Assembly: GCF_030811215.1 (NCBI RefSeq)
Contig: NZ_JAUSQM010000001.1
Location: forward strand, 992,001 to 1,056,000
Direction: 5' to 3'
Length of the DNA stretch: 64,000 bases
From: Nocardioides massiliensis
Lineage (GTDB): Bacteria > Actinomycetota > Actinomycetes > Propionibacteriales > Nocardioidaceae
Shown here: one piece after another, positions 43,195 through 51,437 of the stretch
Numbering within the stretch: the stretch's first letter is position 1
Layout of the letters: each line of letters opens with the position of its first letter
Translations under genes and position numbers: made by a program
Notes under the pieces: model-generated
What the model was told of the DNA's origin: nothing
Databases searched by the model: none
What the model saw: only the letters and a program-made list of their open reading frames with translations

Positions 43195-43878
43195 ATGCGC
43201 ACTCTCCGCAAGTCCACCCTGGCCGTTGCCGCCATTGCCGCCCTCTCCCTCACCGCGGCCTGCGGCTCCGACGACACCGCCGACGACAGCACCGCCTCCC
43301 CGGAGACCTCCGAGATGAGCGAGTCCCCCGAGGAGTCCGACGACTCCATGGCTTCCGACTCGATGGACCCGGCCGCCGGCCTGGTCGGCCCCGGCTGCGC
43401 CGGCTACGCCGAGCAGGTGCCGGACGGCGCCGGCTCGGTCGAGGGCATGTCGCAGGACCCGGTCGCGGTCGCCGCGTCCAACAACCCCCTGCTGACCACC
43501 CTCACCGCGGCGGTCTCGGGCCAGCTGAACCCCGAGGTCGACCTGGTCGACACCCTCAACGGCGACGAGTTCACGGTCTTCGCGCCGGTCGACGACGCGT
43601 TCGCCAAGCTGCCCCAGGAGACCGTCGAGACGCTCGGCACCCCCGAGGGCGCCGAGACGCTCAGCACGGTGCTGACCTACCACGTCGTCCCGGGCCGCAT
43701 CGCTCCCGAGGACCTCGCCGGCACGACCCAGACCACCGTCCAGGGCGCCGATGTCGAGGTGACCGGCGAGGCCGACAGCCTGATGATCAACGACGCCTCG
43801 GTCATCTGCGGCGGCGTGAGCACGGCCAACGCGACCGTCTACCTCATCGACACCGTCCTGATGCCGCCCACGCAGTGA
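43195..43878 (+). CDS. Fasciclin-domain lipoprotein
   Basis: A 227-residue secreted protein with a signal peptide ending in LTAAC (lipobox Cys near residue 23), an Asp/Ser/Glu-rich linker, and one fasciclin (FAS1) domain. The domain has the H1 and H2 signatures [15 protein letters not shown] and LTYHVVPG and ends [13 protein letters not shown]. Homologues of the MPT70/MPT83 type are surface proteins of mycobacteria. ATG 43195 follows AAAGGAAG, a good ribosome binding site. A hairpin terminator lies 60 bp downstream. Confidence 0.94.
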   Translation: MRTLRKSTLAVAAIAALSLTAACGSDDTADDSTASPETSEMSESPEESDDSMASDSMDPAAGLVGPGCAGYAEQVPDGAGSVEGMSQDPVAVAASNNPLLTTLTAAVSGQLNPEVDLVDTLNGDEFTVFAPVDDAFAKLPQETVETLGTPEGAETLSTVLTYHVVPGRIAPEDLAGTTQTTVQGADVEVTGEADSLMINDASVICGGVSTANATVYLIDTVLMPPTQ

Positions 43879-43938
43879 GCTGCCTCTGACCGCCTGACCC
43901 CCGAGCTCGGTTCACGCCGAGGTGGGTGAATCACGCAG

Positions 43939-43969
43939 CGGGCTCCGCGTCCTCCAGGCGCGGGGCCCG
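43939..43969. terminator. Hairpin between convergent fasciclin and TetR genes
   Basis: Arms 43939-43949 (CGGGCTCCGCG) and 43959-43969 pair with one mismatch around a 9-base loop. TTGTGATG follows on the plus strand. Confidence 0.65.
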
Positions 43970-43997
43970 TTGTGATGTCGGCCCCGTGCAGCCCGGG

Positions 43998-44606
43998 TCA
44001 GTCGGCCAGGACCCGACTCACCAGCCAGGCGACCTGGTCGGCCGTCTCGGTCGGCGTCCCTCCCGGCTGCATCACGTGGCTGAGCACGAGCCGCACGATG
44101 CCGTCGATGCTGGCCGCGACCTGCTCCTCGGGCAACCCGAGCGCGAACCGCTCGAGGTGCTCGGCGACCACGGTCGACGCGGTGTCGATCAGACCCGCGG
44201 AGTGGCTGGTCAGCAGCGGCAGCAGGTCGTTGCCGGCGCCGTGCGAGGCCGACAGCACCGCGTGCAGCAGCGGGTTGTCCGCCGCGAGGCGCAGCACCGC
44301 GACCGTCGTACGGCGGATCGCGTCGACCACGTCGTCGCCCGAGGCCAGCTCGGCCTCGACGACGGCGAGGAACCGGCGCAGCTCGCGCATGACGAGGGCC
44401 TCGGCGAGGCCGCTCTTGGAGCCGAACTCGTTGTAGACGGTCTGCCGGCTCACCCCCGCCGAGTCGGCGAGCTTCGCCATGGTGATCGTGCTCCACCCCG
44501 GCCCGCAGGTGACCTCGGCGGCCCGGTCGAGCAGGGCATCGCGGGTCGACACGCCACGCGGCGAGGTGCTGGTCGCCGTCGCTCCCCCTGCTCCGCCATC
44601 GGCCAT
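43998..44606 (-). CDS. TetR family regulator of the alkane cluster
   Basis: A 202-residue repressor. ITMAKLADSAGVSRQTVYNEFGSKSGLAEAL (about residues 38-68) is the helix-turn-helix. It follows the AlkB-ferredoxin genes on the same strand, the position of AlkX/AlkU regulators that sense fatty acids in Dietzia and Rhodococcus alkane clusters (family knowledge). The 25-bp palindrome upstream of alkB is the best candidate site. I place the start at ATG 44606 (MADG), because TACGAT at 44619-44614 would otherwise lie inside the alternative ATG 44615. Confidence 0.9.
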   Translation of the reverse strand: MADGGAGGATATSTSPRGVSTRDALLDRAAEVTCGPGWSTITMAKLADSAGVSRQTVYNEFGSKSGLAEALVMRELRRFLAVVEAELASGDDVVDAIRRTTVAVLRLAADNPLLHAVLSASHGAGNDLLPLLTSHSAGLIDTASTVVAEHLERFALGLPEEQVAASIDGIVRLVLSHVMQPGGTPTETADQVAWLVSRVLAD

Positions 44607-44613
44607 GCCGACC

Positions 44614-44619
44614 ATCGTA
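44614..44619 (-). promoter_or_regulatory. -10 box that sets the TetR start
   Basis: TACGAT (minus strand) ends seven bases before ATG 44606 and includes the alternative ATG 44615. The regulator may thus have its own leaderless promoter. Confidence 0.45.
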
Positions 44620-44651
44620 GGGACGTGCTCGTGCGGGGAGGTACGGCGCGG

Positions 44652-44855
44652 TCAGCCGGTGAACGTCAGGGCGAGCACCGGGCACGACTGGACCGCGGAC
44701 TGGACCAGGTCGCGGTCGCTCGCGTCGGGCTCGGGCACGAGGATGTCCACGGTCTCGTTGCCGTCGTCGTCCTCGATCACCTCGAAGTGGTCCGGCGCCA
44801 TCGACTCGCACATTCCCAGGCCCTCGCAACGCTCCCGGTCGACCGTGATGCGCAT
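44652..44855 (-). CDS. Single-cluster ferredoxin (3Fe-4S/P450 type)
   Basis: A 67-residue ferredoxin. CEGLGMCESMAPDHFEV and SCPVLALTF give the C-x5-C...CP pattern of single [3Fe-4S] or [4Fe-4S] ferredoxins that normally serve cytochrome P450s. Only three cluster cysteines are apparent. It overlaps the AlkB-rubredoxin stop by one base (TGATG), so it should be co-translated. No P450 or ferredoxin reductase is present in the window. It may feed electrons to the rubredoxin domain or to an unlinked P450 (inference). Confidence 0.9.
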   Translation of the reverse strand: MRITVDRERCEGLGMCESMAPDHFEVIEDDDGNETVDILVPEPDASDRDLVQSAVQSCPVLALTFTG

Positions 44856-46306
44856 CAGGCCACCGCGTCCGTGCGTCCGGCGACGTGGTCGGGGTCGAAG
44901 GCGACGAAGTCGACCTTCTCCCGCACCCCGCAGTCCGGGCAGCACCAGTCGGCGGGGATGTCCCTCCACGCCGTACCGGCCGCGAAGCCCTCGCGCTCGT
45001 CGCCGGCGGCGACCTCGTAGACGTAGTCGCAGTTGGGACAGCGCGCCGCCAGCACCTCGTCGACCTCGACCGCGGTGTCCTCGCCGACGACCTCGGTGGC
45101 GGGGGCCTCCGGCGCGGGGTAGCGGCGCAGGATCCTCGCGCGCTTGGACGGCTGGATGTTGGCGCGGGTGACGTCACCGTCGAAGTGGGCCAGCACCCGC
45201 TTGTCCATCACCCTGCGCCACAGCGGCGGGAACAGCGCCAGCACGATCATCCCGGCGTACCCGGTCGGCAAGACCGGCGACTCCTCGAAGTCACGCAGCG
45301 TCTGGTAGCGCCGGGTCGGGTTGGCGTGGTGGTCGCTGTGGCGCTGCAGGTGGTAGAGCAGCACGTTGGTCGCGATGTTGTTGGAGTTCCAGCTGTGGCT
45401 GGGGTCGACGCGCTCGTAGCGCATCCGGCCCTCGCGCCCGACCTTCTGGCGGAGCATGCCGTAGTGCTCCATGTAGTTGACGATCTCCAGCAGCGAGAAG
45501 CCGATGACCGCTTGGATGAGCAGGAACGGGATGACCTGCCAGCCCAGCACCGCGATCAGCGCGCCCCACAGCACCGCCGACATCACCCAGGCGTTGAGCA
45601 CGTCGTTGCCGGGATGGAAGGGGTGCTGCTTGCGGCGGGCGTAGCGCTTCTTCTCCAGGTGCCACGCACTCTTCAGCGAGCCCCACACCGTGCGCGGCCA
45701 GAAGGCGTAGAAGCTCTCACCGAGGCGGCTGCTGGCCGGGTCCTCGGGCGTCGCGACGCGCACGTGGTGGCCGCGGTTGTGCTCGATGTAGAAGTGGCCG
45801 TAGAAGCTCTGCGCCAGCGCGATCTTCGACAGCCAGCGCTCGTGGCTCTCCTTCTTGTGGCCGAGCTCGTGGGCGGTGTTGATGCCGATGCCACCGATGC
45901 AGCCGATCGAGATCGCCAGGCCGATCTTGGAGAACCAGTCCAGGTCACCGTGGACGAAGAACCACGCTGCCGCGAGGAAGCCGGCGTACTGGATGGGCAG
46001 GAAGAGGTAGGTCACCCAGCGGTAGTAGCGGTCGTTCTCCAGCGCCTCGATCATGTCGTCGGGCGGGTTGGACCGGTCGAGTCCGGCCACCAGGTCGATG
46101 GCCGGGACGACCACGAGGATCACCACCGGCCCGATCCAGAACCACAGCCCCGAGCCGGTGAGGGCATACATCCCGAACGCGACGAAAGCCAGCGACGGCA
46201 CGACCAGGCCGATCAGCCACAGGTAGCGCTTCGGGTCCCGCCAGCGCTCCGTCGATCCCTGCGGCACCGTCGAGTTCGCGATCTGTTCCCCAGCTGCCTG
46301 CGTCAT
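44855..46306 (-). CDS. alkB: Alkane 1-monooxygenase - rubredoxin fusion
   Basis: A 483-residue integral-membrane di-iron enzyme that hydroxylates medium-to-long n-alkanes at the terminal carbon. Six hydrophobic segments carry the histidine boxes HELGHKK, EHNRGHH, NYMEHYGM and LQRHSDHH. After a short linker, residues 425-475 are a rubredoxin with RCPNCDY and CCPDCG cysteine pairs, so the electron donor is built in. Fusions of this kind (AlkW type) are known in Dietzia and relatives. ATG 46306 has GGAGG five bases upstream; the GTG at 46318 is less likely. A palindrome-covered promoter drives it. Confidence 0.96.
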   Translation of the reverse strand: MTQAAGEQIANSTVPQGSTERWRDPKRYLWLIGLVVPSLAFVAFGMYALTGSGLWFWIGPVVILVVVPAIDLVAGLDRSNPPDDMIEALENDRYYRWVTYLFLPIQYAGFLAAAWFFVHGDLDWFSKIGLAISIGCIGGIGINTAHELGHKKESHERWLSKIALAQSFYGHFYIEHNRGHHVRVATPEDPASSRLGESFYAFWPRTVWGSLKSAWHLEKKRYARRKQHPFHPGNDVLNAWVMSAVLWGALIAVLGWQVIPFLLIQAVIGFSLLEIVNYMEHYGMLRQKVGREGRMRYERVDPSHSWNSNNIATNVLLYHLQRHSDHHANPTRRYQTLRDFEESPVLPTGYAGMIVLALFPPLWRRVMDKRVLAHFDGDVTRANIQPSKRARILRRYPAPEAPATEVVGEDTAVEVDEVLAARCPNCDYVYEVAAGDEREGFAAGTAWRDIPADWCCPDCGVREKVDFVAFDPDHVAGRTDAVA

Positions 46307-46329
46307 GGTGACCTCCACCTCGCTCGCCG

Positions 46330-46366
46330 TTTACAAAACCATAGGGTTTGTAAAGCGGGTTGGCAA
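46330..46366 (-). promoter_or_regulatory. alkB promoter with overlapping palindromic operator
   Basis: TTGCCA (46366-46361) and TATGGT (46343-46338) are separated by exactly 17 bases on the minus strand. A palindrome with arms TTTACAAAACC (46330-46340) and GGGTTTGTAAA (46344-46354) covers the -10 and most of the spacer. A bound repressor would block RNA polymerase. Confidence 0.75.
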
Positions 46367-46397
46367 GGGGTCGGTGTCGAGGCCGTGCCGCCGGAGA

Positions 46398-48077
46398 TCA
46401 GTGACCGAGCAGGTGGCCGCGCCCGTGCTCGGCCAGCTCGGCGTGCAGCGCGGCCCGGCGTTCGTCGTCGATCTCGACGTAGCGTCCGTCGCGCCACTCC
46501 CAGACCGGGTCGGGCGAACCCCAGTGCTCACGGCGCAGGGCCGGCTTGTCGACCTTGTTGGTCGCGGTGGTCGGCAGGTCGGGGGTGATGCGCACGAGCC
46601 GGGGAGCCCATTTGGTGCCGAGGTCCGGCTGGGCGGCCAGGAACCGGGCGAACGCATCGGGATCGAACGCCGGGGCCTCGGCGACCAGCTGCAGCGCCGC
46701 CATCACCTGATCGCCGGTCTGGGCGTCGGGCACGGGATAGACCGCCACGACCGCGACATCGCGGTGGCGCGCGATGATCCGCTCGATCGGCGCCGCCGCG
46801 AAGTTCTCGGAGTCCACACGCAGCCAGTCGCTCGTCCGCCCGGCGAAGTAGAAGAACCCCTCCTCGTCGCGATAGCCCAGGTCGCCGGTCCAGAAGTCGC
46901 CGTCGCGCAGCTTCTCCGCGCTGGCTGCGGGGTTGTTGTAGTAGCCCTCGAACCGCGCCGCGGCACCGCGGGACACGATCTCGCCGATCGCCTCCTCGGG
47001 GTTGAGCAGGACGCCGTGCTCGTCGAAGCGCGCGGGCGGGCAGACCTCGCCGTCCTCACCGACGATCTCCGGCACGTGCCCCACCTGGGGCTTGCCGAGC
47101 GCACCGTCGGGGGTGTCGGGACCGTTGATGATGTAGCAGGTCCCCTCCGAGGAGCCGTAGGACTCGAAGACCGTCGTGCCGAAGCGCCGCTGGAACTCCG
47201 CCCGGTCCCGCGCCGAGGCTTCCGTGCCGAAGCCGAACCGCAGTCGGTTGTCGGCCTCGTCGGCCCGCTCGGGTTGGGCGAGCACGTAGGCCAGCGAACG
47301 CCCGACGTAGTTGAAGAAGGTCGCGCCGAACCGCTGGATGTCGGGCAGGAACCCCGACGCCGAGAACCTGCGCCTCAACGCGAACGTCGCGCCGTGGGTG
47401 ATGCACGGCCCCCAGGCACTCATCAGCGCGTTGCCGTGGAACAGCGGCATCGCGTTGTAGGCCACGTCGTCGGAGGTGAACTCGATCGGGTTCACCTGGC
47501 AGATGAAGGCCCACCGTCCGGTCGAGCAGACCACCGCCTTGGGCGCTCCGGTGGAGCCGGAGGTGAACAGCAGCAGCAGCGTCGTGGTGGGGTCGAGCGC
47601 TGCGGGAGAGGCCTCGGGTACGGCGCCCGCGTGCGCGGCCAGCAGGTCGGCGTACTCGGTGCGGTCGGTGCGGAGGACCCGTGCGTCGGTGTCGACGTCG
47701 TCGAGCAGGTCGACGTACGCCTCGTCGGCGAGCAGCACCGCGCAGTCGGTCGTGCGGATGTCGGCCGCGAGCTCGGCTCCGCGCCGGGTCGGGTTGATGC
47801 CGACGACGGTGGCGCCGCTCAGCGCCGCGCCGACCACGAGGAAGAGGTACTCGGGCACGTTCTCGAGCAGGACCCCGACGTGCCAGGGGCGGCCGTCCGC
47901 GGGACGGAGCCCGCGCAGCACCCCGGCGCGTCGAGCTCCCTCGGCGATCACCTCACGCCAGCTCCAGCGCTCGTCCTCGAAGAGCAGACCGGAGGTGTCG
48001 TCCTCGGCCCGGGTCAAGAAGAGCTCGGCCATCGTGGCGTGGGCGACGGTGGGCATCGTGGGTGTGGCCTGGGTCAT
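46398..48077 (-). CDS. Acyl-CoA synthetase (FadD-like) of the alkane cluster
   Basis: A 559-residue ANL enzyme. The AMP-binding motif is LLLLFTSGSTGAPKAVV, with YGSSEGTCYI (A5), FWTGDLGYRDEEGFFYFAGRTSDWLRVDSENFAAAPIE (A7/A8) and PTTATNKVDK (A10 lysine region). It would activate fatty acids formed after AlkB, alcohol and aldehyde oxidation, so its place next to alkB makes metabolic sense. It shares layout with the gene at 12545-14143. ATG 48077 follows TACCGT by six bases. It lies upstream of alkB with a 91-bp gap holding the alkB promoter. Confidence 0.93.
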   Translation of the reverse strand: MTQATPTMPTVAHATMAELFLTRAEDDTSGLLFEDERWSWREVIAEGARRAGVLRGLRPADGRPWHVGVLLENVPEYLFLVVGAALSGATVVGINPTRRGAELAADIRTTDCAVLLADEAYVDLLDDVDTDARVLRTDRTEYADLLAAHAGAVPEASPAALDPTTTLLLLFTSGSTGAPKAVVCSTGRWAFICQVNPIEFTSDDVAYNAMPLFHGNALMSAWGPCITHGATFALRRRFSASGFLPDIQRFGATFFNYVGRSLAYVLAQPERADEADNRLRFGFGTEASARDRAEFQRRFGTTVFESYGSSEGTCYIINGPDTPDGALGKPQVGHVPEIVGEDGEVCPPARFDEHGVLLNPEEAIGEIVSRGAAARFEGYYNNPAASAEKLRDGDFWTGDLGYRDEEGFFYFAGRTSDWLRVDSENFAAAPIERIIARHRDVAVVAVYPVPDAQTGDQVMAALQLVAEAPAFDPDAFARFLAAQPDLGTKWAPRLVRITPDLPTTATNKVDKPALRREHWGSPDPVWEWRDGRYVEIDDERRAALHAELAEHGRGHLLGH

Positions 48078-48083
48078 AGTTAC

Positions 48084-48089
48084 ACGGTA
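48084..48089 (-). promoter_or_regulatory. -10 box of leaderless fadD-like gene
   Basis: TACCGT (minus strand) ends six bases before ATG 48077. Confidence 0.4.
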
Positions 48090-48117
48090 GAAGGTGCGCG
48101 TCCATGTCGCCGCCCGC

Positions 48118-48936
48118 TCAGGAGTTCTCGCGCCGGAACGTCGCAGTGCCCCACCAGACGGCGAGCACGAAGAGCACCAGCGTCCAGCCGACGCCCCAGA
48201 ACAGCATCGACCCGGCGAACTCCCCGGCGAACGACGTCCGCACCGCGTCCACCACGTGTTTGGTCGGCATGACGTCCGCGATGGTCTGGAGCCACTGCGC
48301 GCCCAGCGTCATCGGCAGCAGGATCCCCGACAGCAGCAGGACCGGCATCATGATCATGTTGATCATCGGCGCCATGACGTCCTCGCTCTTGGTCGTCAGC
48401 GCCAGCGCGTTGGAGGCCGCGGCGCAGGCACCACCGATGAGCATCGTCAGGGCGACACCGAGCACCACCCCGTGGACCGGAGCCCGCATGCCCATCGCGA
48501 AGCCGAGGGCGACGAGGATGAGGGCCTGGACCAACAGCTGCAGCTCGTCACGCATCAACCGACCGACGAGCAGCGCCGTACGGTTGGCGGGGGTCACGCG
48601 CTCGGCCTCGACGACGCCCTCGCGCCACTCGGCGATCAGGCCGAAGCCCGCGAAGAACGCGCCGAACAGTCCCAGCTGCACGAGCATGCCGGGCACGAAG
48701 AACGTGTAGGCGTTCGCGAACCCGAACTCCGCCACGAGCGGCTCGAGGAGCGGCCCGAACAACAGCAGGTAGAGCACCGGCTGGAGCACGCCGATGATCA
48801 CCCAGGCGGGGTTGCGCAGGTTCATCCGCAGCTGGCGGCGGAAGACGATCACGGCGTCGCGGACGAACGACGCGACCGGGCCGCGCTCGACGACGAGCGG
48901 CGTGTCCGGCCTGGGGGTGGTGAGGGTGGTCGTCAT
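48118..48936 (-). CDS. ABC-2 type transporter permease
   Basis: A 272-residue membrane protein of the ABC-2/DrrB type with six hydrophobic segments. It includes FFVPGMLVQLGLFGAFFAGFGLIAEWREGVVE, the segment that precedes the coupling helix, and MIMMPVLLLSGILLPM near the middle. It overlaps the upstream ATPase stop by ATGA, so the two form one exporter. Substrate is unknown. Position before the fatty-acid/alkane genes may mean export of toxic lipids or an alkane product (inference). Confidence 0.92.
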   Translation of the reverse strand: MTTTLTTPRPDTPLVVERGPVASFVRDAVIVFRRQLRMNLRNPAWVIIGVLQPVLYLLLFGPLLEPLVAEFGFANAYTFFVPGMLVQLGLFGAFFAGFGLIAEWREGVVEAERVTPANRTALLVGRLMRDELQLLVQALILVALGFAMGMRAPVHGVVLGVALTMLIGGACAAASNALALTTKSEDVMAPMINMIMMPVLLLSGILLPMTLGAQWLQTIADVMPTKHVVDAVRTSFAGEFAGSMLFWGVGWTLVLFVLAVWWGTATFRRENS

Positions 48937-50000
48937 CGGGGTGCTCCTGCGGGTGCGGCGTCGGCGGGGACGGGAGGTACGTCGTCGGGGTCCGGGTCTG
49001 CGTCGGCCTCGGCCTCGGCGTCGCGTAGGGACCGACCGGTCAGCGCGAGGAAGACGTCGTCGAGGGTGGGGCGCTGGACCTCGATGGAGGCCAGGTCGAT
49101 CCCGAGCCGGTCGAGGTCGCGCAGCAGGCCGGGCACCTCGCCGCCGGCGCGCGGGACCCGGCCGCGGACGTGCTGTCCGTCGACCTGTACGGCGTCGCGT
49201 GCCCCGCCGTTGACGGCGAGCAGGGCGCCGAGCCGTTCGGCGGCGTCGCCGACGCGCGCGGGGTCGGCGATCTCGAGGTCGACCAGGTCGCCGGCCACCT
49301 GTGCCTTGAGGTTGGCCGAGGTGTCGGCGGCGACGATCCGTCCAGCGTCGATGATCACAATGCGGTCCGACAACGCATCGGCCTCGTCGAGGTAGTGCGT
49401 GGTGAGGAAGACCGTCGCACCGCGGCGCTCGCGCAGCCCGGCGATGTGGTCCCACAGGTTCGCCCGGGCCTGCGGGTCGAGTCCGGTGGTCGGCTCGTCG
49501 AGGAAGACCAGGCGGGGCTCGTGGATGAGGCCCATCGCGATGTCGAGGCGGCGCTTCTGCCCACCCGACATCGTCCGCGGCATCCGGGTCCACAGGCCCG
49601 GCAGGTCGAGCTGCTCGAAGAGCTGCTGTCCGCGCTGGGTCGCCTCGCGGCGCGACAGACCGTAGAGCATCCCGTGGTCGACGACCTCGTCACCCGCCCG
49701 CGCGGCCGAGAACGCGCCACCAGCCTGCGAGACGTAGCCGATCGAGCGCCGCACCTCGCGGGCCTCGCGCACCACGTCGTACCCCGCCACGGTGGCCTCG
49801 CCGGCGGTCGGCCGCAGCAGGGTGGTCAGCATCCGCAGCGTCGTTGTCTTGCCGGCGCCGTTGGGCCCGAGGAACCCCACGACCTCGCCGTCAGCCACGT
49901 CGAGGTCGACCCCGTCGACGGCGCGGACCTCCTTCTTGGTCTTGCCCTGCCGGGTGGTGAAGGTCTGCACCAGGCCGCGCGCGTGGATCATCGCGTTCAT
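48933..50000 (-). CDS. ABC-2 type exporter ATP-binding protein (DrrA-like)
   Basis: A 355-residue ATPase. Walker A is GFLGPNGAGKTTTLRML, the ABC signature TMSGGQKRRLDIAMGL, Walker B LVFLDEPTTGLDPQ, and the H-loop THYLDEADALS. C-terminal 100 residues form the DrrA-type extension, ending in an acidic tail (EADADPDPDDVPPVP). The start ATG 50000 is followed by a second ATG at 49991; neither has a strong ribosome binding site. It is the first gene of the exporter pair, with a repeat module between it and pcp. Confidence 0.93.
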   Translation of the reverse strand: MNAMIHARGLVQTFTTRQGKTKKEVRAVDGVDLDVADGEVVGFLGPNGAGKTTTLRMLTTLLRPTAGEATVAGYDVVREAREVRRSIGYVSQAGGAFSAARAGDEVVDHGMLYGLSRREATQRGQQLFEQLDLPGLWTRMPRTMSGGQKRRLDIAMGLIHEPRLVFLDEPTTGLDPQARANLWDHIAGLRERRGATVFLTTHYLDEADALSDRIVIIDAGRIVAADTSANLKAQVAGDLVDLEIADPARVGDAAERLGALLAVNGGARDAVQVDGQHVRGRVPRAGGEVPGLLRDLDRLGIDLASIEVQRPTLDDVFLALTGRSLRDAEAEADADPDPDDVPPVPADAAPAGAPR

Positions 50001-50100
50001 CCCGGCAGCGTCGACCCGCCGACCGGGCGGCGGCAAGTGCTTTTCGCCCATCCGCGGACCGCGCCGGTCCTGGTCCCACGCGCCACACCTCGTAGACGTT

Positions 50101-50161
50101 CTTGCGCGACACGCCGGCTGGAACGTGTACGAAGAGAAAACTTCGCTACATGTGTAGCGAA
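50101..50161. repeat. Palindromic module, copy 2
   Basis: CTTGCGCGACACGCCGG and following bases (50101-50125) match 11184-11208 at 23 of 25 positions. The near-perfect palindrome TTCGCTACATGTGTAGCGAA (50142-50161) matches 11164-11183 with one change. It lies in the 169-bp gap between pcp and the ABC ATPase gene. Confidence 0.8.
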
Positions 50162-50169
50162 TTCGCCGG

Positions 50170-50808
50170 TCAGTGCACAGCACCGCCGGGAGGGGACGGC
50201 GCGGCGGGCGGCTCGAGCAGGGTGCGTACGGCGATGCGGAGCGCGGTGGCCTGGTCGTCGAGGGCGACGACGTCGGTGGTGGGGACGTGGACGAAGGTCG
50301 CCGGCACGTGGGGGCGGCCGGTGCGGTGCAGGTGGTGCAGGGCGGCGTAGAAGACGTGGTTGCAGACGAAGGTGCCGGCGGTGTGGGAGACCGCGGCGGG
50401 GATGCCGGCCGCGAGCAGGGCAGCGGCGAGGTGCTTGACCGGGGCGGTGGCGAAGTAGGCAGCCGGGCCCTCGGGCTCGACCGGCTCGTCGAGGGGTTGA
50501 GCCCCCGCGTTGTCGGGGATGCGGGCATCGGCGAGGTTGACCGCGACCCGCTCGGGCGTGACGGCCTCGCGTCCCTCCGCCAGCCCGACGGCGAGGACGG
50601 CCGCCGGCCGGTGCTCGTCGAGCAGCGCGCGCAGCCGGGGCGCAGCGCCGGAGAAGGTCACCGGGAGCACGTCGGTCACCAGCCGCTCGGGCCCGTCCCA
50701 CTGCTCATCCCACTGCGCAGCCAGGCGGCGTACGGCGTCCCCCGAGGGATTCGTCGCGGCGCCCCCGAACGGCGCGAACCCGGTCACCAGCACCCGCACG
50801 CCGCTCAT
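50170..50808 (-). CDS. pcp: Pyroglutamyl-peptidase I
   Basis: A 212-residue cysteine peptidase (C15) that removes N-terminal pyroglutamate from peptides. VLVTGFAPFGGAATNPSGDAV is the N-terminal signature. GLAEGREAVTPERVAVN holds the catalytic Glu, AGTFVCNHVFYAALHHL the nucleophile Cys, and PHVPATFVHVP the catalytic His. It is cytosolic. ATG 50808 overlaps the upstream CGNR gene stop by ATGA. Pyroglutamate released here could feed glutamate pools, and a glutaminase operon lies directly opposite (inference). Confidence 0.95.
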   Translation of the reverse strand: MSGVRVLVTGFAPFGGAATNPSGDAVRRLAAQWDEQWDGPERLVTDVLPVTFSGAAPRLRALLDEHRPAAVLAVGLAEGREAVTPERVAVNLADARIPDNAGAQPLDEPVEPEGPAAYFATAPVKHLAAALLAAGIPAAVSHTAGTFVCNHVFYAALHHLHRTGRPHVPATFVHVPTTDVVALDDQATALRIAVRTLLEPPAAPSPPGGAVH

Positions 50809-51347
50809 CCCTTGCGCGCCCGGTAGGCCTGGGCCGCGATCCGGTTGCCGCAGCCGGCCTCGCAGAACTTGCGCGACCGGTTGCGCGACAGGTCGATGAC
50901 GACCGCGTCGCAGTCGTCGGCGGCGCAGATCGAGAACCGGTCGAGCTCACCGGCACGCACCACGTCGACGAAGGCCATCGCGGCCTCGACCGTCAGCCGG
51001 CGGGCGAGCGGCGCGTCGGGGCGGTGGGCGTGGATGTGCCAGTCCCAGCCGTCGTGGGTGACCAGCTGGGGGAGTGCCTCGCTCTCGCGCAGCAGCACGT
51101 TGACCTCCCCGACGAACGCCGTCTCGTCGCCCGCGGCAGCCAGGTGCCACATCCGCACGAGCCGGGGGCGCAGCGCCTGCACCTCGGCCAGCTCGGCCGC
51201 GGTGTGGTCGCGCCGCCCGGTCACGTCCCACTTGGCGCAGAACGCGTCGAGGGCCTCGAGGGTGCCCAGCGCCTCCTCGTCCAGCCCGCTGTTGGCCAGG
51301 TCGACCGCACACCGCAGGGACGCCTGCGCGTCATGGGTGAAAGCCAC
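50805..51347 (-). CDS. CGNR zinc-finger (ABATE) transcription-factor-like protein
   Basis: A 180-residue protein with an N-terminal ABATE-type helical domain (ALRPRLVRMWHLAAAGDETAFVGEVNVLL). A C-terminal CGNR zinc finger reads ICAADDCDAVVIDLSRNRSRKFCEAGCGNR, with cysteines at CxxxxC...CxxxC and the name-giving CGNR. Such proteins are thought to be stress-linked DNA-binding regulators. GTG 51347 follows AGGAG by five bases. It overlaps pcp and is divergent from the EamA-glutaminase operon, so it may regulate that operon (inference). Confidence 0.92.
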   Translation of the reverse strand: MAFTHDAQASLRCAVDLANSGLDEEALGTLEALDAFCAKWDVTGRRDHTAAELAEVQALRPRLVRMWHLAAAGDETAFVGEVNVLLRESEALPQLVTHDGWDWHIHAHRPDAPLARRLTVEAAMAFVDVVRAGELDRFSICAADDCDAVVIDLSRNRSRKFCEAGCGNRIAAQAYRARKG

Positions 51348-51437
51348 GTTGACTCCTGACGGGTCGGAGGTCTAGCGTCATCACCGTTGTATCACTTCAC
51401 TCATGACGCCGACAGAGGACACCGGACGGAGGCACCC

